This document shows, piece after piece, positions 46,062 to 57,150 of a DNA stretch of 64,000 nt (the stretch's first letter is position 1; every line of letters begins with the position of its first letter). The notes below the pieces were generated by a model, which did not search any database, had not been told where the DNA came from, and saw only the letters and a program-made list of their open reading frames with translations. This DNA is from Hetaerina americana (taxonomy: Eukaryota; Arthropoda; Insecta; Odonata; Calopterygidae). Made by a program: the position numbers and the translations under genes. The DNA lies in the NCBI GenBank assembly GCA_022747635.1, contig JAKTNV010000003.1, positions 14,688,911 to 14,752,910 of the forward strand, in the 5' to 3' direction.

Positions 46062-46165
46062 TGATTATAACTGATTTCACCTGAAGATGATACAGTGTAT
46101 CGAAACCATGGTCGGCAATAAAGTTTTAACTGTGGAAAATTGCAACGAAGTTTTAATTATATAAC
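46062..46165 (+). repeat. Hairpin-family element (copy A)
   Basis: It contains cacctgaagatgatacagtg, then tatcgaaaccatggtcggca and ataaagttttaactgtggaa, ending with an attgcaacgaagttttaatt stretch. The order CCTGAAGATGA, CGAAACC, GGTCG, AATAAAGTTTT, TGTGGAAA is shared with copies near 48.6 kb (-) and 56.3 kb. I recall this arrangement being common in arthropod genomes. Only one arm is obvious here. Confidence 0.65.
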
Positions 46166-46559
46166 TGATTTTATGGATTCCTGGACTTTCAATTTTATCT
46201 TCAGTTCTTTCAATTCTTCTTTTATCATTTCCTCCACGCATACGTACAAAATTATGGGTGATGATACACAACCCTCTCTTTCCCTTCTTCGAATTTAATG
46301 CTCATGACGGCACTCCATCCGCCACGCGCACCTCAGCTGTCTTGTACAGACAGCGTACATATCACCATAATATGTATAAGATCCTGAAAATTAGTTTTTT
46401 ATTGAGAATCATGGAGTAAACCGACCTGGAAAAATAATTAAAATAATAATTGTTTTAGCTTGAAATACAGGGTAGGTTGAACCCTTTCAATTAAGGCACA
46501 TACATCATTACTGAGCAATTATAGTTAACGCAGGCAATACGAGCAGATCTCTCTTCCTA

Positions 46560-46768
46560 CTGAGCTCTATAGCGTGTGAAATTCCCCCATGCAAAATGAG
46601 CGTGGCCAGGTCTTTTCCCTGTCTCACCAGTGGTATTCAAGTCAGATCTAGTACCCGACAAATCACGCCTCAGATGTGTGAGTTCAAAGTCTTCGGGATT
46701 CGAACCTGGAGCCTCTCATCCGGTTCGAATAGCTAAGCGTTCAACCAATTAGGCTACGACACCCCTAA
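46560..46768 (-). repeat. tRNA-derived SINE, family B
   Basis: On the minus strand it begins gggtgtcgtagcctaattgg (an A-box-like TAGCCTAATTGG), then reaches a near-perfect B box in ccaggttcgaatcccgaag about 50 bp later. The spacing is tRNA-like. A body of about 130 bp follows, with gaggcgtgatttgtcggg and ggaatttcacacgctatag, ending at gagctcagtagg. A diverged second copy is at 54908-55120 (+). A true tRNA gene is unlikely because the acceptor stem does not close. Confidence 0.62.
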
Positions 46769-46949
46769 AATTGGCGGGATATTTTTTGCAGCAATTTGAG
46801 CAAAAAATCTTGTTAGGGGAATACTGAAGTCTCATTCTTGCCAAAAGGACTCTCAGCTGATTCCATACACCATGCCTCAGTCATAAAAAAATTTCAGAGC
46901 CTTATGCATGTGCTTTTGGAAGTGCGTCTATTCTTATGCATTCACGGAC

Positions 46950-47235
46950 GTGTTCGGCGAATGGAACCGAGAAATGAATGGTATCTCGCCAGTCGAACTC
47001 GCGAAAACGTCAATTTTCCTCAAGCACGTCCGACTGACAGGAGTGTTTTTTTTCCAACGAGCACGGCATTTCCGGGCACAGACCTGCCGCCCGCCGCCTT
47101 TGCTTTTATTGCGGCGGCGGAGCGAAGACCACGCGTCTGCCAAGGGGGTCCCAAGGCCACATGGCCCCCTCTCGGGCCCTCTCCCCAGGGGAGGGGGCGA
47201 AACCACTCACACGAGGAGCCCGGCTCGTAATGGGC
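46950..47235. other. CpG-rich island, no gene recognised
   Basis: Strong GC and CpG content, including ccgcccgccgcctttgcttt and gcggcggcggagcgaagacc. ORFs of 90-130 codons are open in two + frames and one minus frame and have no recognisable motif. Confidence 0.35.
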
Positions 47236-48025
47236 GTCGCTAATATCTGGATGGTTTAAAAAGGGAGGTTTCCAAAAAAAAAACTGACTGAATACATACT
47301 TCCATCATCGTCAATGGCAGAAACGACTGCCGCCTCTCTTCGAAACCACCAGACGAAATTTGCAATTAAAAAAATGATACACACTGCCGAGCATTCAAAC
47401 TTGGTACTAAAACTGCGCGCTCACAGTAACCAGAAGAACGAGCATCCAAGCTTTTGATAGGGCGGTTTTTAAAACTGCTTACTGCTTCCCTTTAATCCTT
47501 CCTACTCCACCAAATAAAGTGAGAAGAATGACAAGCGAAGGGAAGGGAGATTGATGCTGTTCAGACCTCAATGTTTTTTGTATGAAATTGACGCAAGCTA
47601 CTCGGTGCACAGGATTTAGAACGAAATATTTTTTGAAGTTCATTTTTCTTTATATTGTTTTGTAAAGGCTTTCGGCAGTGAGGAGAACCTGCATGTGGGA
47701 TGTGCCTTCACATATTTATCAGAGGTGCACTCGTTTATTCCTCAAGATGCACGTCGACAATAATATCACACAATAGTAAGTTATATTTGAATTATTTTCT
47801 CTATGCCTAAAACAAGTGAAACGAGTTTTGGCCCGTAGCAACAATCAGAGAAGAAAAATTGTTAAAAAAGTAAAAATAAGAAGTTGAAAAGCCAAGAAAA
47901 GTTGGCAGTAAAATTTATTTAGTAAGTGTTGACGTAATTAATTGGGGCATAATTACTAAAAAAGGATATTAATTAAAGTATGTACGTGAGGAATGAAAAA
48001 AGGGAAAGGAAAAAACATGCTAGGA
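47236..48025. other. AT-rich DNA, nothing recognised
   Basis: No ORF above about 60 codons and no known repeat was seen. The sequence leads into the RTE copy at 48.03 kb. Confidence 0.5.
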
Positions 48026-48029
48026 CTAC

Positions 48030-49280
48030 AGAACGATAAGCTTGATTTCGCAAGCATCAAAAGTGGCTCTCAGGATCATCAACTTGAGGATGGAGGGCAG
48101 GGCAAATGAATACTTAGGGGATGATCAGTTTCGGTTCATAAAATGGGGAGTCACACGGGATGCCATAGGAGTAATGAGATCACTAATAGAGAGGAATATA
48201 GATACAATCAGGACGAATATATCTGTTTCGTACATTTAGAAAAGACGTTTTATAGATTGAATTTAATAAAATTAATGAATGCATTAAAGCACATAGGAAG
48301 ATATTGAAGGAAAAAGAGTCTTATGCGCGACCTGTAAATTTTTCGGACTTCAGGTGAAAATGATTGATGGAGAATCCGGATGGGCAGTGTTGGGAAGGGG
48401 AGAATTTATGTCCATTATCAATTTTTCTTTTCAATGCTAATGTGGATGTAATGGCTAAGGAGGCATGGGAAAACTAGAGATAGGAATGAAAGTCGGTGGG
48501 TAATCCATAAAATCATATAAAAAGAGACGTTTCAGTAGTGATTTGGTGGAATATCATGATTAATTAAAAATAGCAATTTTCCACAAAATAAAATTTACTA
48601 CGACCTGTTTCAATGTGACCACATCATCGTCAGGTGAAACAGATTACGTATCTCGGAAGTATTTCGGACCAAAATGGGCAAAGGAGAACGGTTGTATTAG
48701 GCAAAGAGGAGTTCACAAGAAGAAGGGAGGTGATGACGTGGAAGTTGATTAAGGATGCCGAAAAAAGCTCGTCAAAACCTTGATATGGAGCGTGGTTTTT
48801 CACGGCGGGGAAAAATGGTCATTGAAGCAGGAGGATAGACGTAGATTGGAGGCTTTTGAAATGTGGGTGTGGAGAAGGATGGAAAAGGTGAAATGAACGG
48901 AAAAGAAAACAAATGAGAAATTGCTAAGCATGGAGCAGGAGGAAAGGAGATTGCTGTGAGAAATCATAAGGAGGCATGAAAATGAATGAGGGGTGTATTA
49001 ATCGGCAGTGGGATGTGGAAGACTGTGATAGAGGGAAGAATATTAGGCAAGAAAGGAATTGGCAGGAGTAGGATAGAAATGATGGACGGAATGAAGTGAG
49101 GAGAAAGCACGCGAAATTGAAGATGGACCTGATGCAGATTAGGTCGCTGGATTTTGTGTCTTGTTAGTTAGCTGGTGTAATGCTAGATATCCGGTCGTAT
49201 TATTTTGTTAAGAGAAAAGGGAATTGTCGCTGTACTATTTGGAAGGCTTTTTTCAATCAAAACCCTACCTTTACCGGTAG
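48030..49280 (+). pseudogene. RTE/BovB-like LINE, longest copy
   Basis: The first block (48042-48239) reads ISQASKVALRIINLRMEGRA, NEYLGDDQFRFIKWGVTRDA and IGVMRSLIERNIDTI. This is the finger/palm region of an RTE-type reverse transcriptase (EYLGDDQFGFRKGxGTRDA). A degraded stretch with MIDGESGWAVLGRG follows. The catalytic FADD box is gone, and a hairpin element is inserted at about 48565-48655. The C-terminal region resumes with LIWSVVFHGGEKWSLKQEDR, RRLEAFEMWVWRRMEKV and NEKLLSMEQEERRLL. After several frame breaks comes VIEGRILGKKGIGRSRIEM. It ends with the common 3' end (gggaattgtcgctgtactat) near 49270. Multiple stops show it is inactive. RTE enzymes reverse-transcribe their own RNA at a nicked chromosomal site. 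Confidence 0.85.
48565..48655 (-). repeat. Hairpin-family element (copy B), nested in the RTE copy
   Basis: On the minus strand it reads gtttcacctgacgatgatgt, ggtcacattgaaacaggtcg and tagtaaattttattttgtgg, ending gaaaattgct. The core order matches copy A at 46062-46165. The sequence either side belongs to the RTE element, so this unit appears to have inserted into it or replaced part of it. A short internal inverted repeat is present (ctgtttca/tgaaacag). Confidence 0.65.
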
Positions 49281-49905
49281 ATAACCGACCATGTAGCTCG
49301 GGGGATCTAGATTTGACTGAATCATATATAAAAATAAAGACAAGTTAAAATATTAATAATATTTTTTGAGCGGTGTTCAAAGAAAATGATAAAATCAATA
49401 TGGAAAGAGAATAAGAATAGAAGATAAATAAGGAAATATGCACAATGCACAAAAAAATGCATTTCGTGTGCGAGATAAAAATCAGGATGGCGGAATGCGT
49501 AAGCCATGCAGAAATATATGATGACGTACTGCTAATAAAATCATATTGAAAGGCAAATAAGACCTGAGGAAATATTTCCAATTAATGAAGCATGGGGTTT
49601 TCAATGGTATTGCATCCATGCGCGAACGAAATTCACACCCTCGAACCACTTGGGATAACTAGTTCCAACACTTCATGTATTTATCTCCACCTCACCTTAT
49701 TAAATATTAAAAATATTATAAAAATATCTCTTTGAAATACTTATGCACGCACTTATTTGCGAAGTGACACGTTGCGCTCACGTAATTTTCTTTTTAATAT
49801 AGCACATTCATTTGGGTGAGAGACAAATATTAGAACACACAACGTCGACGCAATATTCGGGAAAAAATCTCTTCAACAGAAAGTCCTTCCATTTTACACG
49901 CGAGT
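49281..49905. other. AT-rich DNA, nothing recognised
   Basis: The minus ORFs of 61-78 codons here are Phe/Ile/Ser-rich as expected from composition. Confidence 0.5.
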
Positions 49906-49909
49906 TATT

Positions 49910-50565
49910 TACGAGGCTGATCCCTGGGTGGGCCTCTCTATCCTCTGGAAGGAGGGGGCACTGGGGAGGGTAAAGGCCCTTTGGCAGGGTGTATCGTGGA
50001 GAGGGGATGCTTTAGATAAGGACCCGAGACAGGGTGACAGAGGGGAGAGGAGCATGGGAGGTGGGGGAGAGTGGGGCTGGGGTGAGTGGCCCTTATGACG
50101 GGGGTAGAAGTTGGGAGAGGCGGAGGAAGTGAGGGTGAGATGGAAGAGGAGAGGGGGGAAGGATGGTAGGTAGTATAGTGGAAGGAGTTGTATTTGAGTG
50201 GGAGTGTTTGTGCTGGCATGAGAAGGAAGTGTGAGGGAGGGAGAGAGAGAGAAAGAAGGCGCAGGGTTGGTTTGGTTGGGAATTATGTTGGTAGTAGGGG
50301 TACGGTCAACAGGCTTCTCTCGACCTCCTCTCCCTCTCCTACTCTCTCCTCTCCGCCCCACGCACTCTCTTTGCTCTTGATATGTAGGGAAAGAAGAAGT
50401 GGGGAGGGCTTATTTCGGATAAACCAAAGCTTCGTGTTTTTTTTTTCGCTCTCTCCCTTCCTCTCTCTCGAGAGCAATACCCCCGAGAAAGCCCTTCGCA
50501 AGAGCACGAGAAGCGAGCGTTATCTTGGCGCCTTTTCCTTTCATAAATACGCAATCTCCCTCCCT
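49910..50565. repeat. G-rich to C-rich tract
   Basis: G/A-rich DNA at about 49940-50280, with many runs of 3-6 G, switches to C/T-rich DNA at about 50310-50580 interspersed with shorter mixed pieces. A 150-codon minus ORF (Pro/Ser-rich) and a 139-codon + ORF (Arg/Gly then Ser/Leu-rich) overlap in opposite strands; neither is called. Confidence 0.75.
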
Positions 50566-53404
50566 TCCTCCCCTCAATGGAGTGGCTTGGGCTTTTGTGT
50601 TCACTGATTCGGACCACCGGGAAGGAAGGAAGACGTTCGAGTGTACTGGTTGGGCCGCACCGCGCTTTGGACCATATCCTACGAAATAAATACTTTTGAG
50701 TGCAGGTGTCAAAGGTCCTGCAGGACAGACTTTCACGGCAAACAAATAATGTTTTTTTTCTTTCCTAACCTAAGATCCTACGCAAAGAAACCAACCGAGA
50801 CGTTTTCAAACACAATGTTTTTGTCTAATAAATCTGCAGTTACATGATTACAAGTTGCGACTAGCCTTCTCGATGCTTTGGATTTCCACATGGACGAGTG
50901 GATTCATATTTTAATCATGCACCGTGGCCTCAATTCTTTATTCTTGATTCACACATTCTCTATCACTTCAGCCTGCGCGGAGATATCATTGCTTCAAAAG
51001 TAACTCAAAAATGTACCACGATGTTTTCGAAAAAATAATTTTCACAAACAGTAAGATTTAATTTGCTAACTGCTTGTAAAAAAATCAATGAGACTTCAGA
51101 AAAGTAGCACTTATAACTCGGAAATGGATGACGAATCGTAGGGCGTGGTAGCATATGCGGCTGGATGTTTGGATGTTGACAGTGATCCAGGGGTTCAGTG
51201 CAATGGGTCGAGTGTGGCCCCGATTCGTGGGGAGCTAGATTCATGAAGAATTCAAATTAAAACCGCATCTCTAAAGCAATCACTACGAGGACTTCCACCT
51301 CTGGCGCCGACTGACAATAACCTCTCCTGAGCGATTGGCGATTCAGATCTTCCGAGATTTCGTCCGCGACCCGATTGTCTATAGAACAACTGTTTCATCG
51401 GCGTTGCAGTCGACATGAGCGACGATGCAGTGCCATTTCGAAGAAGTTAATAGTTATTAGGACGATCGACAGCTTAAGGTCAAACACTCGACCTTAGGAT
51501 GCCTAATGTCATTCATAAAATGACTGACGATCTAGGCGAGATAAACCATAGGTATCTTTCAAGTGTTTGGAAGGTAAAAGAGTGGGAATGCAACGCCGAG
51601 GTTGGGGAGTGAGCATGGCATTTCAGCATTCAAAAAAATAAACGCACGTGAGTGAAGAAGGGAGGGAAATGGGGATGGTGAGTTTGGGGGTGTGCACTTT
51701 GGCACCTGCATTGGCCACCGCACGCACATCCCCTCCCTAGACCATCCGGCGGCAGACAACACTACGTAGCGAAGGGAAGTCAAAATGCATAGTAAAATTA
51801 AGGGGTGAGGAGACCTTCAGGGCGAGATGCTCAGTCAAACGTATTTGCATACATTCGCCACCCCCCAACCCCGCGTCAGGTATCTGGTGATAAATACCCG
51901 ACCGTGCCCTCCGAAAGGAACCGAACCCCTGGGGGTGACACCCCTGCGAATGCGCTCACTCCTGGAGGCTGCATCCACGCCCTTCCCCGCATGCTCCCTC
52001 CTCCCCCCGGGCCAACCACACTCCGGTAGACAAAATAAATAAGTAAATAAATAATGGAAAGCGTTGGGTAAAAAGGGGCGATGAGGCGTCGAGAAGAAGG
52101 AGAAGGAAACATTTCTTGCCGTTCGTGCGCTTGGATTTCGTCCTGGCTGACAAAAGTCTCCGAAACGCCTCGGAGACCTGATGGGGGCAGCTGCGGGAAG
52201 GCATCCCCAGGCGTATGGCTATCGAATACTCACGATTCACCTTACGAACTCCCACTTACTCCTCTGTGGTGGAATGTAGTATGTCTTGTTGACTGTTGAT
52301 GATCCAACGGATGAGATTATTCAACACCATTTAGTCTAAATAATAAATCCTAAGATAAAGGCAACGTCCAGGTCAAAATGCAGGATTGGAACCATTAACT
52401 TCCATCAGTGACTTCCTTGAATCACTCACGTGACTACCACTATCAAATACCTTTTCATATCTCAGGCACCTTTGAGATGCTCTTCCAATCGGCAATATCA
52501 AGGAGTGGTGAATATAAAAGGAGTTCTATTAATCGGGACTCGAATTTAATTTACATTAATTTTTTAAATGTGGAAATATAATAAATCATAAAACGGCATT
52601 AAAATCATAACATCTGAGAGCGTTTCTCCGTGAAATATTTATGCCGAATTGAATTAATTAACATTGGCAATAGCCCACTTTTATTGCATATAAAATGTCA
52701 CCTACGCTATCAATACCCATGGAACGTTCAACATCATATTTCCGGTAAATCTACTTCCGCGATTCTAACTTCCCGGTCTATGAAGTGATTTAATATTAGC
52801 GAATGACTAATGGCTCTTTTTTAAAATAAATTTAATCATATTCTGCATAAATCTGCTGGGTCTTGATATACTATATAAGCGTACGCAACCTCATAGATTC
52901 AATTACACTCTTTTGACCCAATTAGTTATTATCGTCAAAAAGGTTTTTCCTACGCGGGATCAAGTGGCAGAAGGATCTATTTAAACTTCAATTACGTAGA
53001 TACAGTCAACTTATTATACTTTTCTTCATTTATGAGACTGTTAAGGATGGATATTCTGTACTATACCTTTTTTTGCGAAAAATGGTGTGGAATAAACTCC
53101 ATAAAAGTGATTCATTGAACACAGTGCAGTTAAAACGAAATTTTATCAGCAAAACAGAAAATTATTTCGACAAATAAAATTATCTCAGACAAAGCCACGA
53201 CTACTTCAACACATATTTCATGATATCAAGTACTTAGAATAGTGACTGCGTGATCACATAGCAAAAGCTTATTCTGTGCATGACTCACCTCTAAGCCATG
53301 CAATTTTCTTTACTTCTCCAAAGAAGGTAAGTTCATACGGAAATCCTCGATAATCAGGTATTTAAAAAAAATATTCTGCGTCCTTCGCCCGTCAAACATC
53401 AAAC
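50566..53404. other. Mostly AT-rich DNA with one GC-richer patch
   Basis: A GC-richer patch at about 51640-52260 carries 71-99-codon ORFs on both strands without known motifs; it ends near an aaataaataagtaaataaat run at 52028-52051. The rest (50.6-51.6, 52.3-53.3 kb) shows nothing recognisable. A weak candidate exon at 53289-53345 is listed separately. Confidence 0.4.
53289..53345 (-). other. Weak candidate small exon (57 bp)
   Basis: On the minus strand a donor, cttagag/gtgagtcatg, lies at 53283-53288, with an acceptor-like cctgattatcgag ending at 53346. One frame is open across it, reading FPYELTFFGEVKKIAWLR. If joined to the candidate exon at 43457-43509, the phases fit: one base left over here and two needed there. 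This is only suggestive, because the acceptor is mediocre and such fits arise by chance one time in three. Confidence 0.15.
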
Positions 53405-53895
53405 AATTCCTTATCTCCAAGCCCCCAGCTAATGCGCCACGCAGGAGATGGAAGGGACGCACATCACCTCTTTTTCCACCAAGCTACACAACCGATGCTC
53501 GCGGCTGTCGAAGGCGAACTCCCTATTTCCCATTTCAGCCTTCGCCTCGGCGCGGGCGGCAGTTGCAAGCACACGCCCACCTCTCCCCATTCTTTAAGAC
53601 GCTCAGACGGTGAGAGGGAGAGACGGCGTGCCCGCGGCGTCCTCGCCCGCATTCGCCGGCGGGCGTTTCGTCCCCCTCGCCGCGGAGGGGGACGAGGGGA
53701 CGCAAGGCTGTCCCCCGTGGAGAAGAGGGCGAGGAACGTCGAGGTTCACTTTTCGGGGAGTTTTCGTTGTTTTGGGGGAAGGTGTCAGGAGTAGAACAGA
53801 CTGCACGCTCCTGGTTTCCACGGAGGGGGGAGGCTTGAGGGAGGGAACGAGGTGTGAGAGCTCGAGGCAGCGAACGAATCCATGCCTCCCACCCA
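53405..53895. other. CpG island, no gene recognised
   Basis: Dense CpG with gcattcgccggcgggcgttt and ctcgccgcggagggggacga. ORFs of 62-168 codons are open in up to five overlapping frames. A promoter is plausible but direction and gene are unknown. Confidence 0.38.
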
Positions 53896-54640
53896 CGCAT
53901 CAAGGTTTTCCGTCCCCTCTCCCCCCCTCCTCCCCCCGTCTATTCGCCCCGCTCCCACACTCGCCAGATATGCCTCTTTCCAGGGCGCGCGAAAAATGCT
54001 CTTCATCCCCTGGGACGAAAATATACTCGCCCTCCCCACTCTTCCACACAACCCCGCGGAAATACATGGAAGGCATGGGGAAGGGAGGGTGGGAATGCGG
54101 GAGTCGGAGTAAATGAGCAATGGGGGCGAGACGAGGGGTGGAGGCCGGGGATGGCGAGGGGAGTTTGACACGAGACAGAGAGAAGAGAAAGATAGGTAGG
54201 AGTCGCATATATATACATATATGTGGTGTACCTTTACATAACACATATATGAACAGATATGCTAAGGGAGAGACAGGGTGAAGGAGGGGGGGCTGTGGCG
54301 AGTTGGTAGTCTCCTTTTTCTATAAGCGAGCACGCACGAGACGGTAGGGTCCCACTCTTCCCGGAACTTAAAAACCACTTAGGGAGCTCCGGGAGGGGGG
54401 GGTGTGAGGGTGCTCCGTGGGTGCATGGGGGTGTGTTGGGGATGGGCGAGGGGTTGATAGGGAGAGAGGGGGAATGGTACGGGGGGACGGGCGAGTCGAG
54501 GGGAGAGGAGACTGCGAGAGGATACATTCAGGGCCCTTCGCGTCGGAGGGCGAGGGGGCCATGGATACGTACATCCCCGTAGCAGTATCAAACAGCCCTC
54601 CTCCTCATCCCTCCTCCTCATCCCTTCGAGTGAGCCCTTC
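53896..54640. repeat. C-rich to G-rich tract with TA patches
   Basis: C-rich DNA (about 53905-53960) is followed by G/A-rich DNA (about 54065-54185), a short TA-rich interruption at about 54205-54255 and a strongly G-rich block (about 54270-54515). The G-rich block has runs such as gggagggggggg and is quadruplex-prone. ORFs of up to 168 codons here are low-complexity in several frames. Confidence 0.75.
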
Positions 54641-54907
54641 TTTCAAAGACCTCGACCCGCAACCGTGAGATTTCTTTCGCGATGAACGACTCGCAATGTG
54701 AGAACTCATGGCTGATCCCACTTCATAACACACGAACACATCTCCGACACCCGAAAATCAAGTCCACAGAAAACTTTACTCCAAGGATTCAGACCTGGCA
54801 CCATAATTAGTTTGAGGTTGAATCATACCCTTTGAGCTTTAATATTTGATAGCTACCTCGCCTAAAAACTCATGAGACATGAAAAATATATTTTCATTCC
54901 CACTTAC

Positions 54908-55120
54908 AGACTAGAGAACTCGGCTACTAAGCGGAGGGACCGAATTCAAATCTGGATGACTCTGGGCACCCTCGGCTTCGTCCAAGCATTTGCATGTTTT
55001 TTATGATCTTTCAGAGAAATCACGCGTGGCACGGAGAACGAAACTGGTTGAACTCCCAGCCTGATATGTGAATTTCACACCCTATGCAAGACTTCACACA
55101 GTCTGAGCTCTTCGTACCCA
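54908..55120 (+). repeat. tRNA-derived SINE, family B (diverged copy)
   Basis: A tRNA-like head, gaactcggctactaagcgga, is followed by a degraded B box (accgaattcaaatctgg). The body contains aaatcacgcgtggcac and gtgaatttcacaccctatgc and ends near gtctgagctcttcg. It parallels the 46560-46768 copy in block order, but identity is modest by eye. Confidence 0.5.
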
Positions 55121-55489
55121 ACCAACATTCGGGTTAAATACTTATGCTGGTTTACGCACTCCTTCAAGTGGATAATTGGAATCAAAACAAAAGATGTGTG
55201 CGATCGTGTTCAACAGATAATACGCTTGCAAAACTTGAACATAATTTCCAAGATAGAATTTTGCCTGAAACCTACTTATATAAAATTACTAATTTATATA
55301 AAAGTGGAAGTCTCGAGGAATGTAAGAACGTAAGATAGATTTTCGTATGAGATATTTTTAATTTAATATACTCGGTAGTATACCGCTTAAGATAGATTTT
55401 GGATGAACACAGACTGAACACCACTAGTATTTCAACCCTAGCGTAACACGACATGACCAGACAACTCACGCTACATGAAAGAGTACTTC
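55121..55489. other. AT-rich DNA, nothing recognised
   Basis: A 64-codon + ORF starts at 55144 (MLVYALLQVDNWNQNKRCVR...) and a 75-codon minus ORF overlaps its end. Neither is recognised. Confidence 0.4.
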
Positions 55490-55740
55490 GATTCCGCATT
55501 CATTCTCGCTCCCTTCATTCCGAAACATCTCCCTAACATTTTCAGACCCTTACATAGCTTGCATAAGGGTCCTCCCCTCTATCACAATCATTAACATTCT
55601 ATTGCCAATGAAAATGCTCCACAACCACCTTTCCTTTTGTCCTCACCCATCATGCCAAGTACTTCGTTCGTTTTCCTTTCCGTATCTTTTCCATCATTCT
55701 CCCCACCCAGTTCTCAAAAGCCTCCAATCTACTACGCCAC
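55490..55740 (-). pseudogene. RTE/BovB-like LINE C-terminal fragment
   Basis: On the minus strand the sequence runs gtagtagattggaggctttt, gagaactgggtggggagaat and gatggaaaagatacgg, equivalent to RRLEAFENWVGRMMEKI. It continues with nucleotides that encode an ERKTNEVLGMM-like block, then ATTGTGATAGAGGGGAGG (IVIEGR) and a MFRNEG-like end. It lies immediately before SINE copy 55783-56090. No AAT tail is seen. Frame breaks and missing motifs make it inactive. Confidence 0.75.
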
Positions 55741-55782
55741 CAATTCGTTTCATCGGCCAAGAGGTTATTATTAATCATTTCA

Positions 55783-56090
55783 GCAGGAGTATTTATGGGA
55801 GGCGACCGACAGCTGAGGTCATTTGCGCCATAGGGGATGGACAGGAAAGGATGAAGGGTGGAGAGAAACCCGGTGTCAGCATTAGCCTACTCTTTACAAA
55901 AGGCGCCAAGGGGTTCGCAGCTTAACGTCCCATCCGACGGACGGCGTACTCACTCAAAGTGCCCTCCACAAAGCACCTCAAGTAGGGATCGAGATACCAC
56001 TGAAAAATATTCAACACCGCCGGGATTCGAACCCGGGCCCTCTGGGTGGGAAGCCAGTACGATAGCCGCCGCACCATCTCGATCCCCGTC
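55783..56090 (-). repeat. tRNA-derived SINE, family A (full-length copy)
   Basis: On the minus strand it begins acggggatcgagatggtgcg, has a perfect B box in cccgggttcgaatcccgg, and continues with the same body as the 14093-14395 copy. It shares gtgagtacgccgtccgtcgg and gggacgttaagctgcg, and ends gctgtcggtcgcctccc with an aaatactcctgctg tail. This copy keeps the intact B box, whereas the other has one change. Flanks carry a possible short duplication (atttca on both sides). It is a candidate recent copy. Confidence 0.9.
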
Positions 56091-56245
56091 TATTTCAATT
56101 TTACGCTGCATTTTGAGAAAGTCGAGCATCGAATTTGGATGATGCCAAAATAAAAATCACTTATCTTCAATGCAACATTTATGATCTGAAATTTAAATGG
56201 GGGAAGCCACATATCCCTCAAAGCAAATCACAAAGTAAGTTAGCA

Positions 56246-56410
56246 GTTGAAAAAATAGTAGTTTTGTGATTCCACAGAAAATTTATTACAATACGACCCG
56301 GAATGCAACGTTCAACCTCATCTTAAGGTGACGATGGCGTTGAACGTCGAAACCCGGGTCGTATCGTAATAAACTTTCCGTGGAATCACAAAGTTACAAT
56401 TTTTTCATTT
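56246..56410. repeat. Hairpin-family element (copy C), about 70-bp arms
   Basis: The left arm (about 56246-56318) and right arm (about 56337-56410) are reverse complements with scattered mismatches. Each carries acgaccc/gggtcgt with gattccac/gtggaatc outside and acgttcaac/gttgaacgt inside. The right half reads cttaaggtgacgatggcgtt, gaacgtcgaaacccgggtcg, matching the core order of copies A and B (gatga..., cgaaacc, ggtcg, taata-aac-ttt, tggaa). It is a non-coding foldback or MITE-like unit. Confidence 0.8.
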
Positions 56411-57150
56411 CCAATATGAATCGATTCCATAAAGTTACGCCGGAAACCATCAATTATAAGTTTGGAGAATTAAAAATTCTCAATTATGGTGGGCAAAGGA
56501 TTTAATGTATATAGAGAGGTCGAATACTATTGAAATATTTAAAAAAACGTATCTTACCGCTGAACAACAAATATATTTCGTAGCACCGAACAAAGAATTA
56601 TATCAAGTATTTTTAGCAAGAAAATTGAAAATGTAAAAAAAACAGGAAATATAGCTTAAGGATCTTCTAAATATAAAATGCAAAGATTTAATATCCATGC
56701 ATTGGAATTTATCACCTAAATACCTTTAAATGCTCCACAGCGTCGAGAGAAATACATATCATTCCTAATTACATTTAACATTTTCCAATGATATCCATTA
56801 AGTCAACAACCCAGATATATTATCCACCTCATCATCCGTGATCATAGCAGTTGAAGCAATCGAGCACGAAACTTCGTACTCCCTGCGGATAAAAGATTAC
56901 CTGATACTAAAATTCAAAATTTACTCTTTTGGCTGGTGAACCCATATCCATTTCCACCCACTTTAATGATGGAGTGCAGGCTAAGGCGTAAATGAAATAT
57001 TATATTTTTGGTAGGGAAGAAGTAGGTATAGGAATCAAAATTCATCAACGGACGATTATCACGCATCAGGACCAGGTAATAGAAAAATATCCGAAACATG
57101 TTCGAGTCGAGGAGCCAGCCAAGAGGAATCACAGGATCGACTCACTCCAG
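56411..57150. other. AT-rich DNA, nothing recognised
   Basis: No ORF beyond 72 codons and no repeat family was identified. Confidence 0.5.

Noticed and set aside
46560..46768. Genuine tRNA gene
   Set aside because: The head has good A- and B-box-like sequences, but the acceptor stem does not close and a non-tRNA body follows, so a SINE fits better.
52380..52450. Another tRNA-like SINE on the minus strand
   Set aside because: A B-box-like ggttccaatcc is present, but no A box at the right spacing and no second copy could be found.
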